From the NCBI GenBank assembly GCA_047517345.1, contig JAKZTB010000180.1, positions 1 through 35,440 of the forward strand: a stretch of 35,440 bases of DNA, in the 5' to 3' direction. Positions within the stretch are counted from its first letter, which is position 1; every line of letters begins with the position of its first letter. Shown piece by piece: positions 1-8,507 of this stretch. The notes beneath the pieces are model-generated. The model did not search any database. It was not told the origin of the DNA and saw only the letters and a program-made list of their open reading frames with translations. The translations under genes and the position numbers were made by a program. The DNA comes from GCA-2717185 sp047517345. Its GTDB lineage: Bacteria; Pseudomonadota; Alphaproteobacteria; UBA8366; GCA-2717185.

Positions 1-231
1 CGCCTGCCCGATGACTGGACCGAGCGCTACAACACCACGCCCGTGCTCATCGAGACCTTCGTCGAGACCCCGCGCTACACCGGCGCCGTTTACAGGGCCT
101 CCGGCTGGACCCGCGTCGGGACCACCCAGGGGCGCGGGCGATACGACCGGGACAGGCAATCCGACAAGCCTAAAAAGGATGTCTGGCTCCGGCCCCTGCG
201 ACGGGATTGGAAACGCACCCTCAATCGCTAA
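1..231 (+). CDS. DUF4338 (DruA-like) protein, C-terminal fragment
   Basis: The reading frame is open from the first base of the window to a TAA at 229-231, so only the last 76 residues are visible. The segment reads LPDDW-ERY, then PVLIETFVETPRYTGAVYRA and W-RVGTTQGRGRYDR. This is the C-terminal signature of the DUF4338 family, which includes DruA of Druantia defence systems and many stand-alone copies in mobile, transposase-like contexts. The function of the stand-alone copies is not settled. No helicase (DruE) or other Druantia gene follows, so a defence role is not supported here. The frame just downstream looks truncated at its 5' end, which would fit a mobile insertion. The family call is from motif recognition; the mobile role is inference. 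Confidence 0.6.
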   Translation, partial: RLPDDWTERYNTTPVLIETFVETPRYTGAVYRASGWTRVGTTQGRGRYDRDRQSDKPKKDVWLRPLRRDWKRTLNR

Positions 232-304
232 AATCGGCCGGGGCGAATGGAAACGCCCGCGCTGATTCCACGGCCTGAACGAACGCTTACCCTACATCGA
301 AACC

Positions 305-745
305 TTGCGCGACCAATTCCGTGGCGTGCTGGCGATGAAAGATAAGATCTGGCAAATGCGCCGGTTCGCGGCAAAAAACAGAAGTATCCTCGATACGACG
401 ACATCGGTAACGAAACTGCTCGCGATCGCCATTCAGGAATTCGGTGAAGAGTTCGACATGGCGGACGGCCAGACCGGCGAAATTATATCGGTGCTGAAAA
501 ACATTGCGACGCAAAAGGAATTTATCCGCGGCGTGCGCAACTCGGTCTATCGCCGGCTCGTCGCGTGGGATCATATGTTGCGCGGCTGGGAGCGGGAACC
601 CGGACGGTTGACCGAGACGGCGCCGGACCTCTTGCGCGAGACCTATCGCTTTCTGGCGCCCCGTTACATGCAGACGGACGACTGGCTGCTCGCCAGTCAA
701 GTGCAGGGCAATCAGGAAGAAGCGAAGAGCGAGAAGGTCTGGTAG
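305..745 (+). CDS. hypothetical protein, probably a 5'-truncated gene
   Basis: I do not recognise this product. The frame stays open upstream to a TGA at 263-265 and gives plausible protein (FHGLNERLPYIETLRD) before the first possible start, a TTG at 305. The first ATG is at 335. Neither start has a Shine-Dalgarno sequence. The protein is soluble and charged, with an amphipathic helical look (EFGEEFDMADGQTGEIISVL, then EFIRGVRNSVYRRLVAWDHM) and no membrane segment or known motif. It begins about 35 bases after the DUF4338 fragment and ends 9 bases from the convergent ftsY stop. The most economical reading is the 3' remnant of a larger gene cut by the neighbouring element. It could also be a chance frame, but the minus-strand alternative at 287-700 looks less protein-like. 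Confidence 0.4.
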   Translation: MRDQFRGVLAMKDKIWQMRRFAAKNRSILDTTTSVTKLLAIAIQEFGEEFDMADGQTGEIISVLKNIATQKEFIRGVRNSVYRRLVAWDHMLRGWEREPGRLTETAPDLLRETYRFLAPRYMQTDDWLLASQVQGNQEEAKSEKVW

Positions 746-754
746 TCGCCTGCT

Positions 755-1678
755 TTAGCCTATTCCCATCAGATCGCGCGCGTAATCCTCCGCATCGAAG
801 GGGCGTAGATCGTCGGCCCCTTCACCGACCCCGATCGCATGGACCGGTAGGCCGAACCTCTCCGCCAACGCGACCAGGACGCCGCCCTTCGCGGACCCGT
901 CGAGCTTGGTGACGACGAGACCGCTGACGGCGACCATGTCGCTGAATATCTCCACCTGGCTGTGCGCGTTCTGTCCGACCGTGGCGTCCAGCACCAAGAC
1001 GCAGTCATGCGGCGCGCTTTCGTCGAGCTTTTTCAGCACCCGGCTGATTTTCTCCAGACCGGCCATCAGGTCGGCCTTGTTCTGTAATCGCCCGGCGGTG
1101 TCGATCAGCAGCAGATCGGCGCCCTTCTCGCGCGCCGTCTGCAGGGCGTCATAGGCGAGGCCCGCGGCATCGCCGCCCGGTTTGCCTGCGACGACGGGGC
1201 AGCCTGCACGGTCGCCCCAGATCTTGAGCTGTTCGACCGCGGCGGCGCGGAAGGTATCCCCGGCCGCCAGCATGACGTCGAGCCCCTGCGCCCGGTAGTG
1301 CTGCGCCATCTTGCCGATCGTCGTGGTTTTGCCGCTGCCGTTGACGCCGACGACCAGAACCACGTGCGGCTTGCGCGACGGCTCAATTTCGAGCGGCGTC
1401 GCCACCGGCTCGAGGATCTTGGCGATATCGTCGGCGAGGGCGGTCCGGACCTCTTCGTCGTCGACCTCTTTGTCGAATCGGGTCGCGGCAAGGTTCGCGG
1501 TGAGTTTCGCGGCGGTCGAGGGACCCAGATCGGCCGTGATCAGCACCTCCTCCAGCGCTTCCAGCGCGTCGTCGTCGAGCTTGCGCTTGTTGAAGATCCC
1601 GGCGATGCCGTCGGTCAGTTTCGTCGTCGATTTCGACAGACCCGACTTCAGGCGGTCGAGCCAACTCGGCTTGTTCAT
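755..1678 (-). CDS. ftsY: signal recognition particle receptor FtsY
   Basis: FtsY is the SRP receptor GTPase that docks ribosome-nascent-chain complexes, bound by Ffh, at the inner membrane for SecYEG insertion. With the start at ATG 1678 it is 307 residues. A short N domain is followed by the G domain, with P-loop GVNGSGKTTT (about residues 111-120), DTFRAAAVEQL, DTAGR (193-197) and TKLDGSAKGG (257-266). The long acidic A domain of enterobacterial FtsY is absent, as in many alphaproteobacteria. The start was chosen because its ATG overlaps the mtaB stop as ATGA; an upstream ATG at 1687 would add only three residues. It is the last gene of dapF-mtaB-ftsY. Its partner Ffh is encoded in this window at 14583-15935. 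Confidence 0.97.
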   Translation of the reverse strand: MNKPSWLDRLKSGLSKSTTKLTDGIAGIFNKRKLDDDALEALEEVLITADLGPSTAAKLTANLAATRFDKEVDDEEVRTALADDIAKILEPVATPLEIEPSRKPHVVLVVGVNGSGKTTTIGKMAQHYRAQGLDVMLAAGDTFRAAAVEQLKIWGDRAGCPVVAGKPGGDAAGLAYDALQTAREKGADLLLIDTAGRLQNKADLMAGLEKISRVLKKLDESAPHDCVLVLDATVGQNAHSQVEIFSDMVAVSGLVVTKLDGSAKGGVLVALAERFGLPVHAIGVGEGADDLRPFDAEDYARDLMGIG

Positions 1679-2913
1679 GCGGCGCAACGCCCCGTCAGCG
1701 CGTCGCCATCGCGTCCGGTGATATTCAGGGTCGCGATGGACCCGTCCGGCAGCGATTGCTCGGCACGGATTGGCGCATTATGTTCCGTGCGTCCCGCACC
1801 GTCTGACTCGACTAGAACCGTGGCAGTGTTGCCGACTTGGCTGTCGAGGAAACTTCCGACCGCGTCCGCACCGGCCCGCCGCAGCCGCGCCGCACGGTCG
1901 CGCCGCTCCGGGCCGGGCACCTGCGGCATGCGCGCGGCCGGCGTGCCGGGACGTTCCGAATAAGGAAAGACGTGCAGCCATGTCAGGCCGCATTCTTCGA
2001 TGAGGTCGAACGAGCGCCGGAACATGTCTTCGGATTCGGTGGGAAAGCCGGCGATCAGGTCGGCACCGAACACCACATCGGACCGCCGCTCGCGGATACG
2101 GTTGCAAACGTCAATCGCATCCGCCCGACTATGCCGCCGCTTCATGCGCTTGAGGATCAAATCGTCGCCGGCCTGCAGCGACAGGTGGAAATGCGGCATC
2201 AGCCGCGGTTCGTTCTCGATCAACCGCATCAGGTCGCCGTCGATTTCGATGCAGTCGATCGAGGAGATGCGCAGGCGCGGCAGTTCCGGCACCTGGGCCA
2301 GCAGGCGCCGCACCATCTGCCCGAGGGATGGCTGTCCCGGCATATCCGCGCCGTACGAGGTGATGTCGACCCCGGTCAGCACGACTTCCGAATAGCCGTT
2401 TTCCACAAGGATGCGGACCTGGTCGACGATCTCGCCGATCGGCGCCGAGCGGCTGTTGCCGCGGCCGTAGGGGATGATGCAGAAGGTGCAGCGATGGTCG
2501 CAGCCCTGCTGGACCTGCACGAAGGCGCGGGCGCGGCCTTCGAACCCCTCGACGAGGTGCCCCGCTGTCTCGCGCACCGCCATGATGTCGCCGACCAGGA
2601 CACGGGTCTCGGAGCGATAGGCGGCTTCGGTCAGTTTCTCGGCATTGCCGATCACGCGGTCGACCTCCGGCATGGCGGCGAAGGCGTCGGCATTCACCTG
2701 TGCGGCGCAGCCGGTGACAATGATCGTTTTCCCGGGGTGCGCACGGCGCGCCTTGCGGATCGCCTGGCGCGCCTGGCGTTCTGCTTCCCTGGTGACGGCG
2801 CAGGTGTTGAAGATGATCGCGTCGCCCAACCCCGCCGCGCGATGGCGCATGACTTCCGACTCGAACGCGTTGAGCCGGCAGCCGAAGGTGACGATGTCCG
2901 GATTGCCCGTCAT
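1675..2913 (-). CDS. mtaB: tRNA t6A37 methylthiotransferase MtaB
   Basis: This is a radical-SAM methylthiotransferase that converts N6-threonylcarbamoyladenosine (t6A37) to ms2t6A in tRNAs reading ANN codons. The 412 residues show the family order. An N-terminal MTTase domain carries Cys12 (TFGCRLN), Cys38 (FNTCAVT) and Cys69 (VTGCAAQ), ligands of the auxiliary 4Fe-4S cluster. The radical-SAM motif is Cys138-x3-Cys142-x2-Cys145 (QQGCDHRCTFC). A TRAM-like RNA-binding tail occupies roughly residues 350-412. The spacing and the GCRLN motif favour MtaB over MiaB or RimO. The start overlaps the dapF stop by ATGA at 2910-2913 and the stop overlaps the ftsY start, so the three genes are translationally coupled. 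Confidence 0.95.
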   Translation of the reverse strand: MTGNPDIVTFGCRLNAFESEVMRHRAAGLGDAIIFNTCAVTREAERQARQAIRKARRAHPGKTIIVTGCAAQVNADAFAAMPEVDRVIGNAEKLTEAAYRSETRVLVGDIMAVRETAGHLVEGFEGRARAFVQVQQGCDHRCTFCIIPYGRGNSRSAPIGEIVDQVRILVENGYSEVVLTGVDITSYGADMPGQPSLGQMVRRLLAQVPELPRLRISSIDCIEIDGDLMRLIENEPRLMPHFHLSLQAGDDLILKRMKRRHSRADAIDVCNRIRERRSDVVFGADLIAGFPTESEDMFRRSFDLIEECGLTWLHVFPYSERPGTPAARMPQVPGPERRDRAARLRRAGADAVGSFLDSQVGNTATVLVESDGAGRTEHNAPIRAEQSLPDGSIATLNITGRDGDALTGRCAA

Positions 2914-3740
2914 GCCGCGCCGCTCGCCTCGTCGAGGGTGCCTGTAAAGGACAGAGCGACCGGGCCGCTCATCACAACATGGTTGTCGGCGCGCCAGTCG
3001 ATGAACAGCGAGCCGCCGTCGAGGACGACTTCGACCTGACGCTCGGTCAGGCTGCGGCGTGCGGCGGCGATGGCGGCTGCGCAGGCGCCTGAGCCGCAGG
3101 CTTGCGTGACGCCGGCGCCCCGCTCCCAGACCCGCATGCGGATTCGGCTGCGGTCCAAAATGCCGACGAACTCGACATTGGTCCTTTCGGGGAACAGCGG
3201 GTCGCGCTCGACCGCCGGCCCGAATTCGGCCGGGTCGACCCTATCGGCGTCGCCGACGAAGAAGACGCAATGCGGGTTGCCGATCCCGACCGCGACAGGG
3301 CCCGAAAAAGGACCTGCCGTCAGATCGAGGTGCTGCGTATCCATCTCGCGGGACAGCGGAATATCGCGCCAATCGAGCTGCGCTGCGCCCATATCGACGG
3401 CGACGAGGCCGCGTTCGTCGATATGCGCCGGCAGCAGTCCGGCGACCGTTTCCACCGCGATTTCGTCCGTATCCGCTTCCTGCATCAGGCGCGAGACGAT
3501 GCAACGGGTTGCGTTGCCGCAGGCCTCCACCTCGCTGCCGTCGGAATTGTAGAAACGCAGGAAACCGGCGGCGTGCCCGTTGCGCGGCGGCTCGATCAGG
3601 ACGAGCTGGTCGCACCCGACGCCGCGGCGGCGGTCGGCGATCAGCCGGATCTGGTCCTCGTCCAGCGCATAGGGTTCGACCCGCGCGTCGATGACGACGC
3701 AGTCGTTGCCGATGCCATGCATTTTCGTGAACGGTATCAT
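2910..3740 (-). CDS. dapF: diaminopimelate epimerase
   Basis: DapF interconverts LL- and meso-diaminopimelate without a cofactor, supplying lysine and the peptidoglycan cross-linking residue. At 276 residues it has the usual family length. Both catalytic cysteines are visible: Cys74 in EACGNATRC and Cys215 in TQACGSGACAAA. The N-terminus (FTKMHGIGNDCVVID) and the substrate-contact segment FYNSDGSE are canonical. It is the first gene of the minus-strand dapF-mtaB-ftsY unit. The aspartate-semialdehyde dehydrogenase asd, which acts earlier in the same pathway, lies separately at 23802. Confidence 0.97.
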   Translation of the reverse strand: MIPFTKMHGIGNDCVVIDARVEPYALDEDQIRLIADRRRGVGCDQLVLIEPPRNGHAAGFLRFYNSDGSEVEACGNATRCIVSRLMQEADTDEIAVETVAGLLPAHIDERGLVAVDMGAAQLDWRDIPLSREMDTQHLDLTAGPFSGPVAVGIGNPHCVFFVGDADRVDPAEFGPAVERDPLFPERTNVEFVGILDRSRIRMRVWERGAGVTQACGSGACAAAIAAARRSLTERQVEVVLDGGSLFIDWRADNHVVMSGPVALSFTGTLDEASGAA

Positions 3741-3813
3741 CGCGTTTCACCCGCTTTCGCGGCGTTATATGGCGATCCTGGCCGGACTGTCCAATGGATT
3801 TGCGGCGGCGACT

Positions 3814-4785
3814 CTAGAGGCGCAGCAGCTTTTCCGCGTTGCGGTGCAGGATCTTGGCCTTGTCGTCCGTGTTCAGCATCAGCCGTTCCATCCATTTCGG
3901 GCCCGGCTCCTGCGCCACGAAGGGGTAGTCGACGGCGAACAGGATGCGGTCGACGCCCATCTCCTGGATGCAGCACAGCAGGGCCGGCTCGGAGAAGAAG
4001 CCACTCGTCGTGACGTAGAAGTGCGATGTGAACAGGTCGCGAAACGCAACGCCGGCGCTGCCGCGACGGTTCAGCGCCATGTCGATGCGCCACAGCAGGA
4101 ACGGCAGGGTCTCGCCGAGATGGCCGAGGATAATCTTCGTGCCGGGAAATTTGTCGAGCACGCCGGACAGCACGATGCGAATGCCCGCCGTCGCGGTTTC
4201 CATGGTGAAGCCCCAGCCCGCGGTCAGGAAGCCCGGAAAATCCTTGGCGTAGTCCTTGAAATAGGCGTCCATCACGGCCGGATGCGGAATCGCCGGGTGG
4301 ATGTAGAGCGGCACGTCCAGCGCCTGCGCCCGCTCGTAGATCGGCCAGAATTGCTTGTCGTCGAAGAACAGCCGGTCCGGTCCGGTCAGGCCGTGGATCA
4401 TCGCGCCCTTGAATCCCAGCTTGTCGACCGAGCGTTCCAGCTCGTCCGCCGCGGCCGCCGGATCGGTCGTCGGCAGCATGGCGAAACCGGTGAACCGGTC
4501 GGGATGCGCGCCGCAGATTTCATGCAGCCGGTCGTTCGCCGCCACGGAGACGCGGACCGCCGTCTCGGCGTCGAGGCGCTGCGGTCCCGGCGGCGCGTGC
4601 GACAGGACCTGCACGTCGATCCCCGCCGCATCCATTATCGCGATCCGTCCTTCGCCGACATCGTCGAGCTCGCGCTGCAGCATGCGCGCGGCGTTGCCGT
4701 CGATCCCTTCGAACAGCAGCAACAACGCGGGATCGATATAATGTTCTTCGATGGCGATGACGCGCCGATCGTCGAGTATGGTCAT
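3814..4785 (-). CDS. amidohydrolase-2 family protein, gamma-resorcylate decarboxylase-like
   Basis: The 323-residue protein belongs to the amidohydrolase 2 (PF04909) superfamily and resembles the non-oxidative decarboxylase branch (gamma-resorcylate decarboxylase, LigW, ACMSD). Visible metal or active-site residues are Glu13-Glu14-His15 (AIEEH), His163 (YIHP), His222 and Glu225 (GHLGE), and Asp286 (FAVDYPF). TTSGFF and RILF are also typical of the gamma-resorcylate enzymes. The ATG at 4785 was preferred because it begins family-like sequence; the frame could extend to 4854, but that part is not conserved-looking. It is divergent from the molybdenum-hydroxylase operon across 94 bases, suggesting shared regulation and a role in the same catabolic route. 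Whether it decarboxylates or hydrolyses cannot be told from sequence. Confidence 0.85.
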   Translation of the reverse strand: MTILDDRRVIAIEEHYIDPALLLLFEGIDGNAARMLQRELDDVGEGRIAIMDAAGIDVQVLSHAPPGPQRLDAETAVRVSVAANDRLHEICGAHPDRFTGFAMLPTTDPAAAADELERSVDKLGFKGAMIHGLTGPDRLFFDDKQFWPIYERAQALDVPLYIHPAIPHPAVMDAYFKDYAKDFPGFLTAGWGFTMETATAGIRIVLSGVLDKFPGTKIILGHLGETLPFLLWRIDMALNRRGSAGVAFRDLFTSHFYVTTSGFFSEPALLCCIQEMGVDRILFAVDYPFVAQEPGPKWMERLMLNTDDKAKILHRNAEKLLRL

Positions 4786-4879
4786 TTTCGTCGTCCGTTT
4801 TAGTGGATACAATCTAGCATTCGGCGTGTTGGACGATACACTACCGGTCGGCATTTCCTATCCACCAGGTCGCGCGCAG
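4786..4879. promoter_or_regulatory. divergent promoter region of the decarboxylase and Mo-hydroxylase operon
   Basis: This 94-base gap separates two divergent starts, so it must hold promoters for both. It contains two direct copies of GATACA (4806-4811 and 4835-4840). They sit in similar contexts (TGGATACAAT and ACGATACACT), 29 bases apart. On the opposite strand these read TGTATC, reminiscent of half-sites used by GntR-type regulators. No regulator gene is present in the window. No confident -35/-10 pair could be assigned. Confidence 0.35.
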
Positions 4880-5737
4880 ATGAAGTTTCCCACTTTCGAA
4901 TACGCATCGCCGAACTGCCTCGCCGACGCCGTCGCGCTGCTCGCCGACCGGGGCGACGGGGCGATGGTGCTGGCGGGCGGGCAAAGCCTGATGCCGATCC
5001 TCGCCTTCCGCATGGCGGCGCCTGGCCTGCTCGTCGACCTGAAGAACGTACCGGACCTCGACGGGATCGAGTTCGATGAAACCGGTGTTCGGCTTGGCGC
5101 GCGCGTCCGGTGGCGCGATATCGAACGGCATGCCGGTCTCGCGGCGGCCCATCCTCTGCTGGTGGAAGCGACCCGCCACGTGGCCCACTATCAGGTCCGC
5201 AACCGCGGCACCGTCGGCGGCAGTCTCGCGCTCGCCGACCCGGCGGCCGAGATGCCGGGTGTGGCGGTGACCTGCGATGCCGAGATGACGATTGCCGGAC
5301 CAACGGGCGACCGGGTCGCGTCGGCGGAAGATTTCTTTCTGGGGCCGATGACGACGTGCCTCGAACCGGACGAAATCCTGATCGAAGTGCGCCTGCCCGC
5401 CTGGCCCGCCGAGCGGCGCTGGGCGTTCCGGGAATTCGCGCGGCGGCGCGGCGATTTCGCCTTGGCGGGGATCGCGCTGCATTATGACCTCGACGCGCAA
5501 GGCCGGGCCGCGGAGACGCATATCGGCGTCATCGGCGCCTCGGACCGGCCGCACCGGTTGCGCGCCGCCGAAGCGTCCATCGACGGCACGGCCCTAGACG
5601 CCGCTGCCATCGCCAAGGCGGCCGCCGCCGCCGCCGCCGAAGTCGACCCGATGACGGATCATCACGCCCCCGCGGACTACCGGCGTGCCCTCGTTGCCAC
5701 CCTGGTCGAGCGCGCCCTCTTGCAGGCAAGGTCATGA
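4880..5737 (+). CDS. molybdenum hydroxylase, FAD-binding medium subunit (CoxM-like)
   Basis: This 285-residue protein is the FAD subunit of a xanthine dehydrogenase/CO dehydrogenase-family heterotrimer, passing electrons from the iron-sulfur subunit to an acceptor. The two FAD-binding loops are present: AGGQSLMP at residues 32-39 and TVGGSLALADPAAE from 111. The C-terminal CO-dehydrogenase flavoprotein domain occupies about residues 175-280. The start at ATG 4880 (MKFPTFEYASP) is the canonical CoxM start, although the frame is open further upstream. Its stop overlaps the next gene as ATGA (5734-5737). It is the first gene of a six-gene operon in the medium-small-large order typical of aerobic CO-dehydrogenase-like enzymes. 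Confidence 0.93.
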   Translation: MKFPTFEYASPNCLADAVALLADRGDGAMVLAGGQSLMPILAFRMAAPGLLVDLKNVPDLDGIEFDETGVRLGARVRWRDIERHAGLAAAHPLLVEATRHVAHYQVRNRGTVGGSLALADPAAEMPGVAVTCDAEMTIAGPTGDRVASAEDFFLGPMTTCLEPDEILIEVRLPAWPAERRWAFREFARRRGDFALAGIALHYDLDAQGRAAETHIGVIGASDRPHRLRAAEASIDGTALDAAAIAKAAAAAAAEVDPMTDHHAPADYRRALVATLVERALLQARS

Positions 5738-6213
5738 AGGTCGCGTTCACCGTCAACGGCGAAGCGGTCGAGATCGATGTCGAGCCGCGCCTCAGCCTCG
5801 CCGATTGCCTGCGCGACGTGCTCGGGCTGACCGGCACGCATCTCGGCTGCGAGCACGGGGTTTGCGGGGCGTGCACGGTGATCGTCAACGGCGAAGCGGT
5901 GCGGTCCTGCCTGGCGCTGGCTGTTCAGGTGAACGGCGACGAGATCGTTACCGTCGAAGGCTTGAGCAACGATGACCGGTTGAGCCCCCTGCAAGCGGCC
6001 TTTCGCCGGAACCACGCGTTGCAATGCGGTTTCTGCACGCCGGGCATGGTCACGACGGCACACGCGCTGCTGAGCGAGGAGCCCGATGCGGACGCGGACC
6101 GGGTGCGCGAGGTGCTCTCTGGCAATATCTGCCGCTGCACCGGTTACGTCCCGATCGTCGAGGCGGTGCTGGAAGCGCGCGCGGCGTATGCGGGCGGGGA
6201 GGACAAGTCGTGA
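5734..6213 (+). CDS. molybdenum hydroxylase, 2Fe-2S small subunit (CoxS-like)
   Basis: This 159-residue electron-transfer subunit carries two 2Fe-2S clusters. The N-terminal plant-ferredoxin-type cluster uses Cys39, Cys44, Cys47 and Cys59 (CEHGVCGAC...RSC). The C-terminal four-helix domain uses Cys98, Cys101, Cys133 and Cys135 (CGFCTPGM and CRCTGY). All eight ligands are intact and the length is normal. The start overlaps the FAD subunit stop, and the stop TGA (6211-6213) overlaps the GTG start of the large subunit, so the three subunits are translationally coupled. Confidence 0.96.
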   Translation: MKVAFTVNGEAVEIDVEPRLSLADCLRDVLGLTGTHLGCEHGVCGACTVIVNGEAVRSCLALAVQVNGDEIVTVEGLSNDDRLSPLQAAFRRNHALQCGFCTPGMVTTAHALLSEEPDADADRVREVLSGNICRCTGYVPIVEAVLEARAAYAGGEDKS

Positions 6214-8507
6214 CGGCCCCCAACCGCCTGATCGGCAGCCCGTTGGAGCGGGTCGAGGATCTGCGGCTGCTGCGCGGCCGCGGGCAATTCGTTGCCGACA
6301 TCAACCGCGAGGGCCAGCTGCACGCCGTCATCCTGCGCAACCCGGTCGCGCACGGACTGTTGCGCAACATCGAGACGGCGGCGGCGCTGCAATTGGCCGG
6401 TGTGCACGCCGTTCTGACGGCGCGCGATCTCGGTCGCGCCGTTCCCGTTCTCCCGATCCGGCTGCAGCCCTTGCCGGAACTCGAACCGTTTTGCCAGCCG
6501 ATGCTGGCGCACGAGAAGGTGCGCTATGTCGGTGAGCCGCTCGCCGTCATCGTGGCGGAAAGCCCGGCCGTCGCCGAGGATGCGCTCGACCTGATCGATG
6601 TCGATATCGAGTCGCTGCCGGCGGTTACCGAGCGGGTCCAGGCGGAAGCCGGCGAGACCGTGCTGTTCGAGGCACACGGCTCGAACGTCTCTATGCAATG
6701 GAACGCGGTGAAAGGCGACGCGGATGCTGCCTTCGCAGCGGCCGACTACACGCGGCGCGAAACCTTCCGCGTGCAGCGCCATGCCGCCCTGTTCTTGGAG
6801 CCGCGCGGTTTCGTTGCCGAATGGGACAATGCGGCGGAGAGGCTGACCGTCTGGGGCGCGGCCAAGGTCGCGTTCGCCAACCGCCGTATCCTGGCCGGCG
6901 CCATGGATCTGTCCGTGGATCAAATCGACATGCTGGAAGGCGATGTCGGCGGTGGTTTCGGATCGCGCGGCGAATTCTACCCCGAGGACTTCCTGATCCC
7001 GTTCGCAGCGCGCCATCTCGGCCGACCGGTCAAATGGATCGAGGACCGCCGCGAGCATCTGATGGCGGCGAACCATGCGCGACAGATCGAATGCGACATC
7101 GAGATCGCGGCGACCCGGGACGGCAAGATCCTCGCGCTCCGGGGGAAAAGCTGGACCGACAACGGCGCCTATATCCGCACCAACGGCTCGATCGCGCCGC
7201 GCAACGCTGCGCAGTTCATGTCCGGCCCCTACGATATCGAGCACATCGCCCTCACGACCTATTCGCTGACCACGAACAAGACGCCGACCGGCACCTATCG
7301 CGGGCCCGGGCGGTTCGAGCCGGATTTCGTGCGCGAGCGGCTGATCGACCTGATGGCCAAGGATCTCGGCCTCGACCCGCTCGACCTGCGCCAGCGCAAT
7401 CTCGTACCCGCCGCCAAGATGCCCTATCCGCTGGCCACCCTGACGCCGTTCGAAAGCGTGACCGCGCTGGACAGCGGCGACAATCACGCGCTGCTCGATC
7501 GCTGCCTGGCGGATTTCGGTTGGACCGAGAAGGTGAAGCTGCAAGGCCAATGCATCGATGGCCGTTATCACGGCGTCTCCGTCGGATGCTTCATCGAAGG
7601 CGGCGCGGCCGGACCCAGCGAGGATGCGCGTATCGTGCTGCAGACCGACGGGAGGTTTTCCGTCTATCTCGGCTCGTCGGGGGTCGGCCAGGGTATTGAG
7701 ACGATCATGGGGCAGATCGCCGGCGATTCGCTCGAAGTGCCGTTCGACAAGATCCGGGTCCGGTACGGTTCGACCGGCTATGTCGCGGAGGGCTACGGGT
7801 CCTTCCACTCGCGCTCGACCGTGATGGGCGGCTCGGCGATCGTGCTCGCCGCCGCGGCGCTGAAGGACAAACTCAAACCCCTAGCGGCGGCGATATTCGG
7901 CTGCGCACCGGAAGCGGTCGCGTTCGATTCCGAAGGCGCGCGTGACGGTGCGGACAACGCCGTGCCGTACGCCGCGCTGTCGGACGATCCGGTCGAGGCC
8001 GAGGCCCGTTTCGAGAGCAAGAAGTACACCTACGCCTACGGCAGTCTCGCGGCGCATGTCGCGGTCGACCCGAAGACCGGCCAGGTCGATGTCCTCGAAA
8101 TCGCCTCGAGCAAGGATGTCGGCCGCATGATCAACCCCGCGACCCTGAACGGACAGTCGGTCGGCTCGATCGTGCAGGGGCTCGGCGGCGCGCTGCTCGA
8201 AGAGTTCGTCTACGACAAGGACGGGCAGTTGCTGACCGGGACGCTCGCCGATTACCTGCTGCCGACCGCCGGCGATTTCCCGAACATAAAATCCACCGTC
8301 GTCGAACTCGCGCCCTCGCCGCACAATCCGCTCGGCGCCAAGGGGGCGGGCGAGGGGGAGATTATCCCGGTCGGCGGCGTGATCGCCAACGCCGTCGCCC
8401 AGGCGCTCGCCGAATTCGGGGTCGAGCCGATGGCGCTGCCGCTGTCGCCGCCGAATGTCTGGCGTCTCATCCAGGAGTCGGAGAACAAAGAAGGAGTATC
8501 GCCATGA
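6210..8507 (+). CDS. molybdenum hydroxylase, molybdopterin-binding large subunit (CoxL form II-like)
   Basis: The 765-residue catalytic subunit holds the molybdopterin cytosine dinucleotide cofactor. Family motifs in order are GSPLERVEDLRLLRGRGQF at the N-terminus, GDVGGGFGSRG around residue 248, TYRGPGRFE around 361-369, and GAKGAGEGE around 708-716 with the expected catalytic Glu. The loop TYRGPGR matches the form II pattern (AYRGAGR) and not the AYXCSFR loop of true CO dehydrogenases. A hydroxylase of an aromatic or N-heterocyclic substrate is therefore more likely than CO oxidation; the substrate is unknown. The GTG at 6210 is chosen because it overlaps the coxS-like stop (GTGA) and begins TAPNRLIGSPLERVED; the longer open frame from 6024 lies over the small subunit. 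No maturation genes are nearby. Confidence 0.93.
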   Translation: MTAPNRLIGSPLERVEDLRLLRGRGQFVADINREGQLHAVILRNPVAHGLLRNIETAAALQLAGVHAVLTARDLGRAVPVLPIRLQPLPELEPFCQPMLAHEKVRYVGEPLAVIVAESPAVAEDALDLIDVDIESLPAVTERVQAEAGETVLFEAHGSNVSMQWNAVKGDADAAFAAADYTRRETFRVQRHAALFLEPRGFVAEWDNAAERLTVWGAAKVAFANRRILAGAMDLSVDQIDMLEGDVGGGFGSRGEFYPEDFLIPFAARHLGRPVKWIEDRREHLMAANHARQIECDIEIAATRDGKILALRGKSWTDNGAYIRTNGSIAPRNAAQFMSGPYDIEHIALTTYSLTTNKTPTGTYRGPGRFEPDFVRERLIDLMAKDLGLDPLDLRQRNLVPAAKMPYPLATLTPFESVTALDSGDNHALLDRCLADFGWTEKVKLQGQCIDGRYHGVSVGCFIEGGAAGPSEDARIVLQTDGRFSVYLGSSGVGQGIETIMGQIAGDSLEVPFDKIRVRYGSTGYVAEGYGSFHSRSTVMGGSAIVLAAAALKDKLKPLAAAIFGCAPEAVAFDSEGARDGADNAVPYAALSDDPVEAEARFESKKYTYAYGSLAAHVAVDPKTGQVDVLEIASSKDVGRMINPATLNGQSVGSIVQGLGGALLEEFVYDKDGQLLTGTLADYLLPTAGDFPNIKSTVVELAPSPHNPLGAKGAGEGEIIPVGGVIANAVAQALAEFGVEPMALPLSPPNVWRLIQESENKEGVSP

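Noticed and set aside
1..231. Druantia defence system
   Set aside because: Only a C-terminal DUF4338 segment is present. No DruE helicase or other Druantia gene follows, and the downstream frame is unrelated.
6210..8507. Aerobic CO dehydrogenase (true CoxL)
   Set aside because: The active-site loop is TYRGPGR, not AYXCSFR. The Cys that binds copper in CO dehydrogenase is missing.
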